From: Ichthyophis bannanicus
Taxonomy: Eukaryota; Chordata; Amphibia; Gymnophiona; Ichthyophiidae
Assembly (NCBI GenBank): GCA_033557465.1
Contig: CM066033.1
Span: forward strand, 16,865,080 to 16,929,079
DNA: 64,000 nt
Direction: 5' to 3'
Shown: positions 31,175 through 42,320 of the stretch, in pieces
Layout: each line of letters begins with the position of its first letter
Numbering within the stretch: the first letter of the stretch is position 1
Position numbers and translations under genes: made by a program
Notes under the pieces: generated by a model
Told to the model about the DNA's origin: nothing
Seen by the model: only the letters and a program-made list of their open reading frames with translations
Database searches by the model: none

Positions 31175-32684
31175 TGTAAACAGGGGGTGCTGGTTGTGAA
31201 AGTCCACAATCTTGGCAAAGGCAGAATTTTATATGACTTGCAAAGGATTGTGGGTGTTGTAGTTCACACCAAAATCAGCCGTTCAACAAAATAATGAGTT
31301 GTAGTTGCTCGAGTGTAAGCAAAAAAACAGATTTTATTTAGGGGGATTATTCCCTCGCACAGATATGCTTGGTAACACCAATAGGATACTTTCTTCAGGA
31401 ATTGTAATCAGGAAAAACAAAACACTGTATAAGACAACTGAAATACTTAAGCAAACTCAATAAAGACCTTGATGGGAAACAGAAAAGCTCTTTCTGCCAG
31501 CCCCTGCTAATAACCTTCTTAGCAGTGCTTACAAAATGCAAAACAAACCCAAAAGGTAAAAAACTGTTCTTTATCCAAAAGCAACTTTCTTCTATTCACA
31601 CACAAAGAAGAAGTTTTCCTTCCAGAGCTCACGTGCACTTGTGCCTGGCTTAATTATAGATAATTAACCAGCTGCAAACCCCTTGCCGGTTCACTCTCTC
31701 TATGTGGCTCTAACTTACCCTAAAGCTTTCATTTTAAAGAAACTTTTCTGGGTAGTTAAAATAACACATTACAGTTCCTTTTGGTGATTGTTGCTTTACT
31801 GAGGATTATTTTAAAACACAGCTTAGATAGAGAGCAATCCATGTATTCTACTTGCCCATTCGATATTTCCCCTTGCTCCTGAAATATCATGGAATCATTA
31901 TCATGGTCTGGCTCAGAGGAATTCCTTAATTGATCACTCTCAGGATAGTATTTGTTTCCCTGCTGTCTTCCTGGTGAAAAGCTAGGGCACAGATCAAAGT
32001 TCATACCTGAGATCACGTTGCTATTAGGTTTCCTCTCTGGGTATCCTGGCCAGTAGGTAGTCCAGCTTTTAAGTCCAGTCCTCCAGTCAAAATCCCTGGA
32101 CTTTAGGTCTCTTTTCCCATACCTCCTTGAATAGGTATCAGAGCTCCTTCTTCCTGCAGCCGTCTCCTTTTCAGGTGCACTCTGGGGGTTCCTGGCTCTA
32201 TATCTCCAGTTTCTTCCAGTCCAATGGAGAATGCTCGCCTCTGGAATCACTCTCAACACACGTACTGCTCTGGGCTCCTTCCTTAGACCTCCTGGACGTC
32301 TTTCTGTCCTTCCTTCTGAGTTCTCTCTGCTGTTTCTCCTTCTCCTTCTCTCCTTTCTGCAGCTTCTGTCTGTGTGTAGAATATCTTTTACTTTTAAAGT
32401 GCCTAGAGGGACACTCCACCCTAGCACAGTCCAGGTGTGCTGAATCAAGCCCTGCCCTAGGAGATGGGTGATTAGGGATTACCTCATAGCTTCCCTGATT
32501 AAGCACACGTTTCCCCACTTCAGCTCTCCTAGAGGCTTTCTGTAACCTGGTGCATTCTGGGTCTGGTATTCTTTTATGCAAACACTCTGTTTTAGTGTTT
32601 CTACCAGCAAGCACAGGTTGCTTGTTCAGAGCCAATTCACCTCTTGTATTGTTCCTTCCTGAACTATGATAAGCTTCCTTATCA
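31175..32684 (-). repeat. Gmr1-like 3' LTR (1,510 bp)
   Basis: Aligns over its whole length with 38248-39815 with frequent substitutions and small indels. Runs TGTAAAC...TTATCA on the plus strand (TG...CA in both senses). Contains the degraded partner of the LTR-internal open frame described at 38876-39766. Confidence 0.85.
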
Positions 32685-32813
32685 CTACCGCCCTGCTTAA
32701 GTTATTACGGACTGGTGTAACTTGTGAAACTTTCTTCCTACAGTCCGTAATACCTACGAGAGTATTATCTTTTGGACGCTCACCTACTTCTTGGCTTATT
32801 TTAGGGTCATCAT

Positions 32814-34966
32814 AATTAGTGGAGGACAGATAGTAAAGGAATCCACAGTATTATCTTTTAACTTTCAAAAGGGAGACTATGATAGAATGAGGAATATAGT
32901 TAGGAAAAAACTAAAAAAAGCGGTTCCAAAGGTTAAAGACTTACAGCAAGCTTGGGTGTTATTTAAAAATACTATCCTCGAAGCCCAGACCAGCTGTATT
33001 CCACGCATTAAGAAGAGTGGAAGAAAGTCCAAAAAACTGCCAGCGTGGTTTAAAGGTGAGGTCAGAGAGGCTGTTGCTGCCAAAAAAGCAACCTTCAGGA
33101 AATGGAAAAAAGAGTCAAATGATGAAAACTGGAAACATCACAAGCACTGGCAAGTTAAATGCAAAGCATTGATAAGGCGGGCAAAGCGGGAATTTGAGAA
33201 GAAACTTGCTACGGAAGCAAAAACACGAAATAAAGACTTTTTCAAGTACATTCGTAGCAAAAGGCCTGTGAGAGAATCAATTGGACCGTTAGATGATAGA
33301 GGGGTAAAAGGGGCAGTAAGAGGAGACAAGGCTATAGCAGAGAGACTGAATGAATTCTTTGCTTCGGTCTTTACTGAGGAAGATGTAGGGATGTTACCCA
33401 TGACTGAAGTGGTACTTAAAGGTGATACTGCAGAAGAATTGAGAGAAATATCACTACACTGGGAAGATATTACAACTATTTGATAAACTGAATAGTAGCA
33501 AATCACCTGGACCGGATGGTATACATCCCAGAGTGTTGAAAGAACTGAAATATGAGATCGCGGACCTGCTATTGGTAATCTGTGAACTTTCATTAAAATC
33601 ATCTGTAATACCTGAAGATTGGAGGGTCGCCAACGTAACACCAATTTTTAAAAAAGGTTCCAGGGGTGACCCGGGAAATTACAGACCGGTGAGCCTGACA
33701 TCAGTACTGGGGAAAATGGTAGAAACCATCATAAAGAACAAAATTACACAACATGTAGATAGTCATGGCCTAATGGGAGACAGCCAACATGGCTTTAGAC
33801 AAGGAAGATCTTGTCTTACTAATCTGATATGTTTCTTTGAAGGTGTGCATAAACAGGTAGACAAAGGTGAGTCGGTTGATATAGTGTATCTGGACTTCCA
33901 GAAAGCTTTTGACAAGGTCCCCCATCAGAGACTTTTGGCAAAACTAAAAAGTCATGGGATAGGAGGCAGTGTACTATTGTGGATCGGGAACTGGTTAAAA
34001 GATAGAAAGCAGAGGTTAGGGCTAAATGGCCAATATTCCCAATGGAAAAAAGTGAATAGTGGAGTACCCCAGGGATCTGTACTGGGTCCGCTACTTTTTG
34101 ACATATTCATAGATGACCTGGAAAAGGGAATAACTAGTCCGGTTATCAAATTTGCAGATGACACAAAACTGTTTAAAGTTGTTAAAACCCAAGAGGATTG
34201 TGGAAAGCTGCAGGAGGATCTGGATAAATTGGAAGACTGGGCATCCAAATGGCAGATGAAATTTAATGTGGACAAATGCAAAGTTATGCACCTAGGAAAG
34301 AACAACCCACACTATAGTTACACGATGCAGGGCTCCACATTAGAAACCACCACCCAGGAAAAGGACTTAGGAGTCATCGTGGATAACATGTTAAAACCCT
34401 CCGCGCAGTGTGCAGCGGCGGCCAAGAAAGCAAATAGAATGCTACGTATCATAAAGAAAGGGATGGAGAATAAAACAAAGGATATTATAATGCCTCTGTA
34501 TCGCTCCATGGTACGACCGCACCTTGAATATTGTGTGCAATTCTGGTCACCGTATCTTAAAAAGGACATAGCGTTATTAGAAAAAGTACAGAGAAGAGCC
34601 ACCAAATTGGTGAAGGGGATGGAAGGCTACTCCTATGAAGAGAGGCTAAAAAGGTTAGGGCTCTTTAACCTGGAAAAGAGACGGCTGAGAGGAGATATGA
34701 TAGAGGTCTATAAATTAATGAATGGAGTGGAACGGATAAACGTGGATCAATTGTTTATGCTAGCAGAATATAGAAAGACTAGGGGACATGTAATGAAACT
34801 ACAGGGTAAACTATTTAAGACAAATAAGAGAAAATATTTTTTCACTCAACGTGTAATCAAACTCTGGAATCTGTTACCGGAGGATGTAGTAAGGGCTGTT
34901 AGTATAGCTGGGTTTAAAAAAGGTTTGGACAAGTTCCTGGAGGAAAGGTCCATAAACCACTATTAA
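32814..34966 (+). pseudogene. CR1 copy 1 ORF2 3' part: linker and reverse transcriptase
   Basis: The first frame (to 33483) covers the linker after endonuclease (FKKSGRKSKKLPAWFKGEV; here KKSGRKSK). A one-base indel near 33475 shifts the frame. The second frame (33487-34966) is intact RT: VTPIFKKGSRGDPGNYRPVS, VYLDFQKAFDKVPH, GVPQGSVLGPLLF, and the catalytic FADD in VIKFADDTKLF, then the C-terminal CR1 region to NHY-stop. It is almost identical to the copy at 56942-59332. It lacks ORF1 and most of the endonuclease, so it is dead on arrival. Confidence 0.92.
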
Positions 34967-35140
34967 AAAGGGACCCAGGATATCAATGCTTGACCCAGTA
35001 CAAGCATTGTGGAACCTGTGGTCTTTTGGGGATATTGCTAGGTGTGTAGGACCTAGATTGGCCACTGTTGGAAACAGGATACTGGGCTTGATGGACCTCG
35101 GTCTGACCCAGTATGGCATGTCTTATGTTCTTATGTTCTT
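32814..35140 (+). mobile_element. CR1 LINE copy 1, 5'-truncated
   Basis: Starts in the endonuclease-RT linker and runs to the CR1 3' end, closing with the octamer repeat TTATGTTC TTATGTTC typical of CR1. A 5-bp duplication ATCAT flanks it (32809-32813 and 35141-35145). Removing the element and one duplicate restores an uninterrupted frame of the host integrase, which supports both boundaries. Confidence 0.9.
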
Positions 35141-35141
35141 A

Positions 35142-37894
35142 TCATTATTTACAGGCCTCTCCTTCCAAGATTTAAGTACATTAATGTGGTAGGTCTGTCT
35201 AAGACCTCTTGCGTTTTCCACCACATAAGATACTGGGCTCACCTGTCTAACAACCTTCCATGGCCCTTTCCACTGTACTTCAAATTTTGGGGCTGTACCT
35301 GCTGCTTGAACCAAAACTTTTTCACGAATGCTTAATTGGCGGCTTTTGGCCTTCCTGTCATACCACCCTTTCTGGCGCACTTGACTGTCCTGCAGGTTTT
35401 TCTCAGCAACCTGCGAGGTCCTTTTTAAATGTGCTCTCAAGTCACGTAAAAACTGTGGCACCTCCTGATTTTCTGGTTCAGGATCTATCCATTGTTCCCT
35501 CAAAATCTCTAACAAACCCCGTGGGGCCCTACCATACATCAATTCATATGGAGTTACACCTAGGGAAACCTGAATTCGTTCCCTGCAGGCATATAAGGCA
35601 AAGGGCAATAACATATCCCATTCTTTTACCTCTCCTGCTAACCCTCTTCTCAACATTTGTTTGAAAGTTTGGTTGAATCTCTCCACCAAACCGTTTGACT
35701 AAGGATGGTAGGCCGAGGTTTTTACATGATGAATGCCAAAGGCATCCCAGACCTGGGCCAAATATTTGGATACAAAACTGGACCCTCTGTCAGTCAACAC
35801 CTCTCTTGGGAATCCTATTTCACAAAATAATTTGACTAGCTCTAAAGCTATCGTTTTAGCAGAAATATTCCTTAATGGTATGGCCCAGGGAAACCTTGTT
35901 GCCTGATCTACCATAACTAGGATGTATTGGAAACCTCGGGGTGTTTTGACTAATGGGCCTACAATATCCATAGCAATGCGACCTATTGGGTCTGTTATAA
36001 TTGGTGTGGGAATCAAAGGCACCACCAGTGGGTGAGATGCTGTAACACGCTGGCATGCTGGATATGCAGCACAAAACTGGGCAGTTTCTTTGAAAATACC
36101 TGACCAGTAAAAACGTATAAGTATTTGATCCAGCGTTCCTTGCATCCCTTTATGACCTCCAACTGGATGATCATGTGCTAGTCTAAGAACTAGTCCTTTG
36201 AAAGTTGTGGGTACCACTAATTTTTTACGTATGGTCCCATTTCTGGGGTCCTGACTCTCTCTATATAATATTTCATTATCTAGTATGAATCTGGGCAAAT
36301 CCTCCCTGACCTCCTGAGCATATTCAAAAGCTCGGGTGAGAGCTCGATCAGCTCACTGTTCCTGTGGAAAGTTAGGAAACTTTGCCACTAACTCATCTGG
36401 CACCCAGGGTAAACTTTGACCAGCCTCCATCTCAGCCCTACCCTGTGCTCTGCAAAGTCTCTCACGACGCTTTTGTGCTTTCAATTTTCTTACTTTCCCA
36501 GATGGTGGAGTTATTAAATCATCATGAGAGGGTAAGTCTCCTAATAACTCTGCCTGCTCCCCCTCCTCCTGGCTCCCTACCTTAGCCTGTGAACGGGTGG
36601 ATACAAGACCCCTCTTCTGCCCTAGTCCTTTCACTAGCCCTTGCTTAAATTTTGGCCAGTCTCTTCCTAGAACTAAATCAAATGGAAGCCTAGGAACCAC
36701 TGCTAAAGGAATTTCCTCTTGTACCCCCAAGCCCTTAATCATTATCTTATACGTGGGATATGCTGAAGCAGTACTATGAATGCATCTAATATAAACCTTG
36801 CTTTCAGGGGTTCTAGGCTCAAATCCTTCTTGGGCCTCTATCCTCTTCCAAAGCCTCTTTGACAGCATACTCTGGTCTGCCCCAGAGTCTAACAGAGCAT
36901 TCGTGGTAATTCCCTGCACATCAACCACCAAAAGGAACCCTTCTTTAGGCTGTTTTAAATCAACACCTATCAAGCTAGTGTGAACCTGGCATCCCTTTTC
37001 CAAATGTCCCCATTTTCCACATTTGTAACATTTCTTCTTACTCCACTTTGTAATCTGGGTAGGTACACTACTACGATTCTCAGAAACAACATTTTTAACC
37101 ATTTTCTTTTCTGATACAGCACAGCTTGCCTCAGTACCAACCTTCAGAGGGCCACCCATGCTATGGCAAGCCTGCGTGGCTTCCAAGAACCGCTCTGCTA
37201 ACATTGTTGCCTCTCCCAGGTTCTGGCAATTTTGCTGTATAAGGAAAGTGTGCAAGTCTTTAGGCACAGCAGACATGAATTGTTCAAGCATAATAATGTC
37301 CAATAACATTTCCATAGTCTTTCCCTCAGGCTCCAACCATTTTATTGCCAATCCTCTGATTCTCTGACTCAGAGCCCTGGGTGTTTCACCCACTCTTAAT
37401 GCAGTAGCTCTAAACATTCGCCTATATTCTGAAACAGACTACCCTAGGCGATCTCTTATAGCAGATTTTACATCTCTATAATTTAAAGCTTGAGCTGCTG
37501 GCATTGCCCTATAAGCGGCAAGCGCCTCCCCAGTTAATGAGGCTGCCAGCCTTACTGCCCACTGGGTCTCTGGCCATGCTAATGCTTGTGCCATTCTCTC
37601 AAAAGATTCAAGGAAATCATCAACATTATCTTCTGGAGTGAGTTTCCCAAAACTAAATGCCCCATTTCCCTGACTGAGTCCCACATTGTCCACATGTGGA
37701 ATACCAGGTGTTACTGCTGGTCTTGCATCCGGTCCACCTTGGGTGTGAAGTGCAGTTAAGGCTTCCACAAGGTCAAGCACTGGCTTCTGCTGCTCCCTCA
37801 GGGCTTTAATTGTAGTGTCCTGAGCCTGCTGCACTAGCTCCTGTTGCCTGCCAAATTGGGCTGCCATCCAGCTGGCCAGTTCCTTAGGATCCAT
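35142..37894 (-). pseudogene. Gmr1-like Gag (SCAN-related)-protease-integrase
   Basis: One frame from the ATG at 37894, with three in-frame stops and no frameshift: TAG 37439-37441, TGA 36353-36355, TAG 35699-35701. Gag: an N-terminal helix, then a capsid C-terminal domain resembling the SCAN domain (ESFERMAQALAWPETQWAV, then MLEQFMSAVPKDLHTFL). A CCHC finger follows (CYKCGKWGHLEKGC, about 37000). Protease has LLDSGADQSML. Integrase has an H2C2-like finger (HPVGGHKGMQG...CAAYPACQ), the D,D,E residues in AMDIVGPL, LTDRGSSFV and NGLVERFNQ, and a C-terminal YHINVLKSWKERP end. The TGA falls exactly between protease and integrase. RT is missing. Confidence 0.87.
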
Positions 37895-38247
37895 CTCTGT
37901 ATATCCCTGCAAGAAACAAAAGAAAAAAACCCCACAGAGCAGCACCCTACAAAAAGGTGTTTTTCTCCTATTTTTTTTTTCAAATTACCCCTGTGTCTTA
38001 CTCCCATCCACTACTAGACATGCCCAGGTACTTATTACCTTATGCTAGTGATGAATCCAGCTCACACAGGGTCTCTTCCTCCTTGGAACAGCTCCTGGAA
38101 CAGCCTCTTTTTTTTCTCCAAGACGTTGTTAAGGGAAAAATCCACTTTCCAGCTTTTGACTTGAACTTTTTTCTTTCACTTTTCAGTTGTAATCCTTATA
38201 AATCCTGGAAATCCTTTGTGTAAAAGCAATCCGAAATACTACGCCAC
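37895..38247 (-). other. Gmr1-like 5' leader with primer site
   Basis: One base after the 5' LTR (element sense) the sequence starts TGGCGTAGT, the complement of the last nine bases of several vertebrate tRNA-Ser species; the match weakens after that. This is a possible primer binding site (about 38226-38246). The rest of the leader is A/T-rich and non-coding. Confidence 0.5.
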
Positions 38248-39815
38248 TGTAAACGGGTGTGCTTGTTGTGAAAGTTCCACAATCTTGGCAAAGACAGAAA
38301 TTTATATGACTTGCAAAGGATTGTGGGTGTTGTAGTTCATTCACACAAAATCAGCCATTCACAAAAATAATGAATTGTAGTTGCTCGAGTGTAAGCAGAA
38401 AACAGATTTTATTTATGGGGAGTTATTCCCTCGCACAGATATGCTTGGTAACATCAATAGGATACTTTCTTCAGGAATTGTATTCAGGAAAACAAAACAA
38501 CTGTATAAGGCAACTGAAATACCTAGGCAACAACTCAATAAAGACCTTGATGGAACGGAAAAGGTCATTCTGCTAGCCCCTGCTAATAACTTTCTTAGCA
38601 GTGCTTAAATGAAAAACAAACCCAAAAGGAAAAATGCTCTTTATCCAAAAACAACTTTCTTCCATGCACACAGTGAAGAAGTTTTCTTTCCAGAGCTCAC
38701 GTGCACTTGTGCCTGGCTTAATCACAGGGGCTCAACCAGCTGCAAACCCTTGCTGGTCCACTCTCCACATGGCTCCAACTTACCCTAAAGCTTTCACTTA
38801 AAGAAACATTTCTGGGTAGTTAAAAAAAACACAGTACAGTTCCTTTTGGTGATTGTTGCTTTACTGAGGATTACTTTAAAAAAGCAGCTTACACAGAGAG
38901 CAATCCATGCATTCTACTTGCTCATTTGATATTTCCCCTTGCTCCTGAAATATCATGGAATCATTTTCATGCATTTGTTCAGAGGAATTCTCTAACTGAT
39001 CACTCTCAGGATAGCATTTGTTTCCCTGCTGTCTTCCTTGTGAAAAGCTAGGGAACAGATCAGAGTTTATACCTGAGATCACGTTGCTATTAGATTTCCT
39101 CTCTGGGTATTTTAGCCAATAGGTAGCAAAGCTTCTGTGCCCAGCTCTACAGTCAGAATCTCTGGACTTTAGGTCTCTTTTCCCATACCTCCTTAAATAG
39201 TTATTAGAGTTCCTTCTTTCTGTGGATGCAGCCGTCTCCTTTACAGTTGCTCTCTGGGGGTTCCTGGCTCTATATCTCCAAGCCTCTGGTTTCTTCCAGT
39301 CCAATGGAGAATGCTTGCCCCTGGAATCTCTCCCAACATATGTACTGCTTTGGGCTCCTTCCTTAGACCTCCTGGACATCTTTCTGTTTCTCCTTCTGTG
39401 TTCTCTCTGCTGTTGCCGTCCTCTCTCTTGCCGTTGCCAGCCTTGCTGTGGCTTTCCTTTCTCTCCTTTCTCTCGCTTCTCTCCTTTCTCCCCTTTCTGT
39501 CTGTGTGAAGAATGTCTTTTACTTTTAAAGTGCCTAGATGGACACTCCACCCTAGCACAGTCCAGGTGTTCTGAATCAAGCCCTGCCCTAGGAGATGGGT
39601 GATTAGGGATTACCTCATAGCTTCCTTGATTAGGCACACGTTTCCCCACTTCAGCTCTCCTAGAAGCTTTCTGTGAACCAGTGCATTCTGGGTCTGGTAG
39701 TCTTTTATGCAAACACTCTGTTTTAGTGCGTTTACCAGCCAGCACAGGTTGGTTATTCAGAGCCAATTCACCTCTTGTATTATTCCTTCCTGAACTATCA
39801 TAAGCTTCCTTATCA
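38248..39815 (-). repeat. Gmr1-like 5' LTR (1,568 bp)
   Basis: Partner of 31175-32684. The inner boundary is set by the primer-site start, and the outer boundary by loss of similarity after TTATCA at 39815. Unusually long, and contains an open frame (see 38876-39766). Confidence 0.85.
38876..39766 (-). other. Open frame inside the Gmr1-like LTR
   Basis: A 296-codon frame without an ATG at its head (TTG start) in the LTR, in the element's sense. It encodes a highly basic, low-complexity middle (Lys/Glu/Gly and Arg/Gln repeats) and a more ordinary C-terminus with DSMIFQEQGEISN. The other LTR keeps a large part of the same frame (31756-32448), including that motif and YGKRDLKSRD. No known domain is recognised. 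It may be incidental; the preserved C-terminal frame in both LTRs is the reason to list it. Confidence 0.35.
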
Positions 39816-40409
39816 CAAACCCCAATCCCAAGCCTGATGCAAGGATTAGAGGTGCCCTGGGATCCTCAATCCTGCCTCCCCCATTATCACCACTGCCAGC
39901 CTGCTCTGGGACCTGCAACAATGCTATTGAAACTGCAATGCAGTGTACCTGATCTCTCCAGCAGCATTGCAGTTCCTGCTGCTTCTGCAGCCTCCAGTGC
40001 AGACTTGGATTTATACGGGGGCCTGTCCAAACCGGAAGCCTTCATTGGCGGGGGCAGATGTGGAAGGTCAGAGGGCAGGAACGGCAATATCACATTGGAG
40101 AGTTCAGGAAAGTGATGTTGCAGTTTCCATACCACTGATGCTGCTGCTGGCCCTGGTGAAGGATTACAGCAGAGGCAATGGGGGGAGAGGGGTCCTGGGA
40201 ATATAAACACTCTAGCAACAGCCAGGTTCACCTACTGGGTCCTGCTGGCTCTGCCCTTTCCCCCTCAGGCATGTTACATTGAACAGAGCTGAAGGAGTAT
40301 AGGTAGGTCTGCCTATTATCTGCAGGTCTTCTGGGAGCTCGGCTGTGCTGAGGGGATATGTTGGTGTCTCTTCAGACCTTCCTGGGAGACCTGCTGTTTC
40401 CTGTTCCAG
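39816..40409. other. Non-coding stretch upstream of ferritin exon 2
   Basis: Probably intron 1 of the ferritin pseudogene. A 14-base copy of the exon 2 start (gcatgttacattga, preceded by CAG) lies at about 40269. I see neither exon 1 nor an iron-responsive element. Confidence 0.4.
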
Positions 40410-42320
40410 GCATGTTACATTGACCAGGATGATGTGGCCCTGGCTAAGTTCTCCAAGTTCTTTCAGCCGCAGTCTGAGGAGAAGCGGGAGTAGTCGGAGC
40501 GCTTACTGACATTCCAGAACAAGCATGGAGGATGTGTGGTTCCGCAGGATGTGAAGGTAATAGGAGAGTGGGGCTGGCTGGAACTGTACCTTAGGCTTGT
40601 CTTGCAGGGTGAGAGGGTAAAGTTAGGCAGATGGAAGGTAACCAGTGCCTTTGGTCTGTCTCTCCTAATTCTAAGAATGTGAACCATTGCTTGTCTGGTT
40701 ATGGAATCTGCTGCCTGATACAATAGCTTAGCTGTTGTAATATTTAAAAAATAATCTCTATGGCCATCAAACCTGTCATATGGTGCTGTTCCTTGTATTC
40801 CTAGACTAAGTCCTTTAATTTTCAACTAGAGAATTTACAGGCCCAGGTTTACCCCACACAATAGCTTATGTTTGGTAGTCCCAGCCTAGCAATTTGCAGG
40901 CAGTTTCCTGGTACTGCTGCTCACTGGACACCCTGTATCTTTTGTTGCAGAAGCCAGAATCTGATGAGTTGGAATTGGAGCCAGGCCATGGAGTATACCC
41001 TAAAACAGGAGAAGACTGTGAATCAAGCTCTGCTGGACCTGCACAAGACTGCCACAGACCATGCTGATCCCCATGTACGTTTGGACCACTTCTGAAAGGG
41101 TGGGGGTAGAATTAACTGGAGGACTATCTTTTGGTGGTAATACCCAAAAAGCAACTCAAGATGGTATAAGCGCATGTCACATGCAGCTGCCTGTACAGGT
41201 CTGACCAATCACATAGCAGCTAGATGTGGGATGGACACTACATCTTAATTGCTTATGTAGTGGATGTGTTGTGCTTTAGGCGTTGCCACTCGATGAGATC
41301 ATCTATGAGCATCATAGGTTGATCTGAAACACTTCTGTGCAGCTTCTCTATTACAGGAACAGTATACCTGGGCATTGGTAGCTTCCCTACTCCAGAGCTG
41401 TAGGGGTGATGGGGAACTCAGTTACAGTGTCCTCTGCTATTCTAAGCAATGTCTTCTGGTTTATTTCTGGACAGATGTGTGATTTTCTGGAGGAAGAGGT
41501 GAAGCTCAACAAGATGCTAGGTGACCACCTGACCAATCTGAAGAGGCTTAATGCTGCAGAAGTGGGCATGGGAGAGTATCTTTTTGACAAACTGACCCTG
41601 GGTGAGGACAGCAGCTAGACATTAGGAGGGGAGTTAATCCCCCATTGAGCTGCACTCCCCTTTCTCATGAGGGTAAGTCTTCTATTAGAGTGTAAAGTTT
41701 TTTGTGACTAGAGAATTTAAAGCATAAATGATCTCTAATACTGGCTCCTTCTTTGAAGGGAAGGGGGGAGCAGGGCTTCCTGCCTTATTTCTTGCTATAG
41801 ATCAGAAGCACCTCTCCTAAGGAGGGGTTCTTTATTTAGGTTGGTTTTGCTTTGCTTCAGTACTTTATTGCTGAAGGTTCAGGTGGATAGAATTTATCTA
41901 TGCATGCTTTGTGCGTGCATAACCACGTGCAAACACACCTATACTTCCCCTGGCATAAAGAGGGGGAGACAGCAGCTGTCTGCTCAGGGACCCCATATCC
42001 CACAGGCAGGAGAGGAAGGGCAGAAGCCATGATAGCAAAGAGCACAGCTGTCTGTCCGTGGGGAGCCCATATCTCAGGCAGAGGAGAGGACGGCAGCTCT
42101 GGACCTATTTGCAGCTGGAAAAAGGTTAGAAGCAGGGAAAAGGTGACCGTGTTTGAGAGGCAGGGGGCTTGTGAAGAGAAGAGAGATTCTAGTAAGGGAA
42201 ATAAAATAGGAAAGTTGAAGCTATGCTGTTCCCTAAACAGTCTCCTTCCCTCTGCCCTACAGGGAACAAAGTTCAAGCTTTTCCTGTGCAATTCTAATAA
42301 AATTTGCTGCCACTTCTGTA
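40410..42320 (+). pseudogene. Ferritin pseudogene retaining introns (exons 2-4)
   Basis: Three exons with proper splice borders. Exon 2 is 40410-40556 (147 nt, the conserved ferritin size), beginning after CCAG and ending AAG|GTAA; it encodes YIDQDDVALAKFSKFFQ. Exon 3 is 40951-41074 (124 nt against the usual 126) and encodes AMEYTLKQEKTVNQALLDLH. Exon 4 is 41475-41618 and encodes [19 protein letters not shown] through [19 protein letters not shown]. Lesions: TAG at 40491-40493, at the position of H-chain His65, and a two-base deletion early in exon 3. EEKRE, ALLDLH and EEVK suggest a light/lower-type subunit. AATAAA lies at about 42297. Introns show this is a decayed gene copy, not a retrocopy. 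Exon 1 is not seen; the Gmr1-like LTR ends 594 bp upstream of exon 2. Confidence 0.9.

Larger units (their letters stand above)
31175..39815 (-). mobile_element. Gmr1-like Ty3/gypsy LTR retrotransposon lacking RT-RNase H
   Basis: Two LTRs of about 1.5 kb (31175-32684 and 38248-39815) flank a gag-protease-integrase frame on the minus strand. Protease is followed directly by integrase, the order of Gmr1-type gypsy elements, in which RT-RNase H normally comes after integrase. Here no RT or RNase H is found: after integrase only about 40 codons remain before the 3' LTR. A 5'-truncated CR1 (32814-35140) is inserted in that stretch. The LTRs differ at many sites, so the copy is old. I see no clear target duplication. 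Confidence 0.82.
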
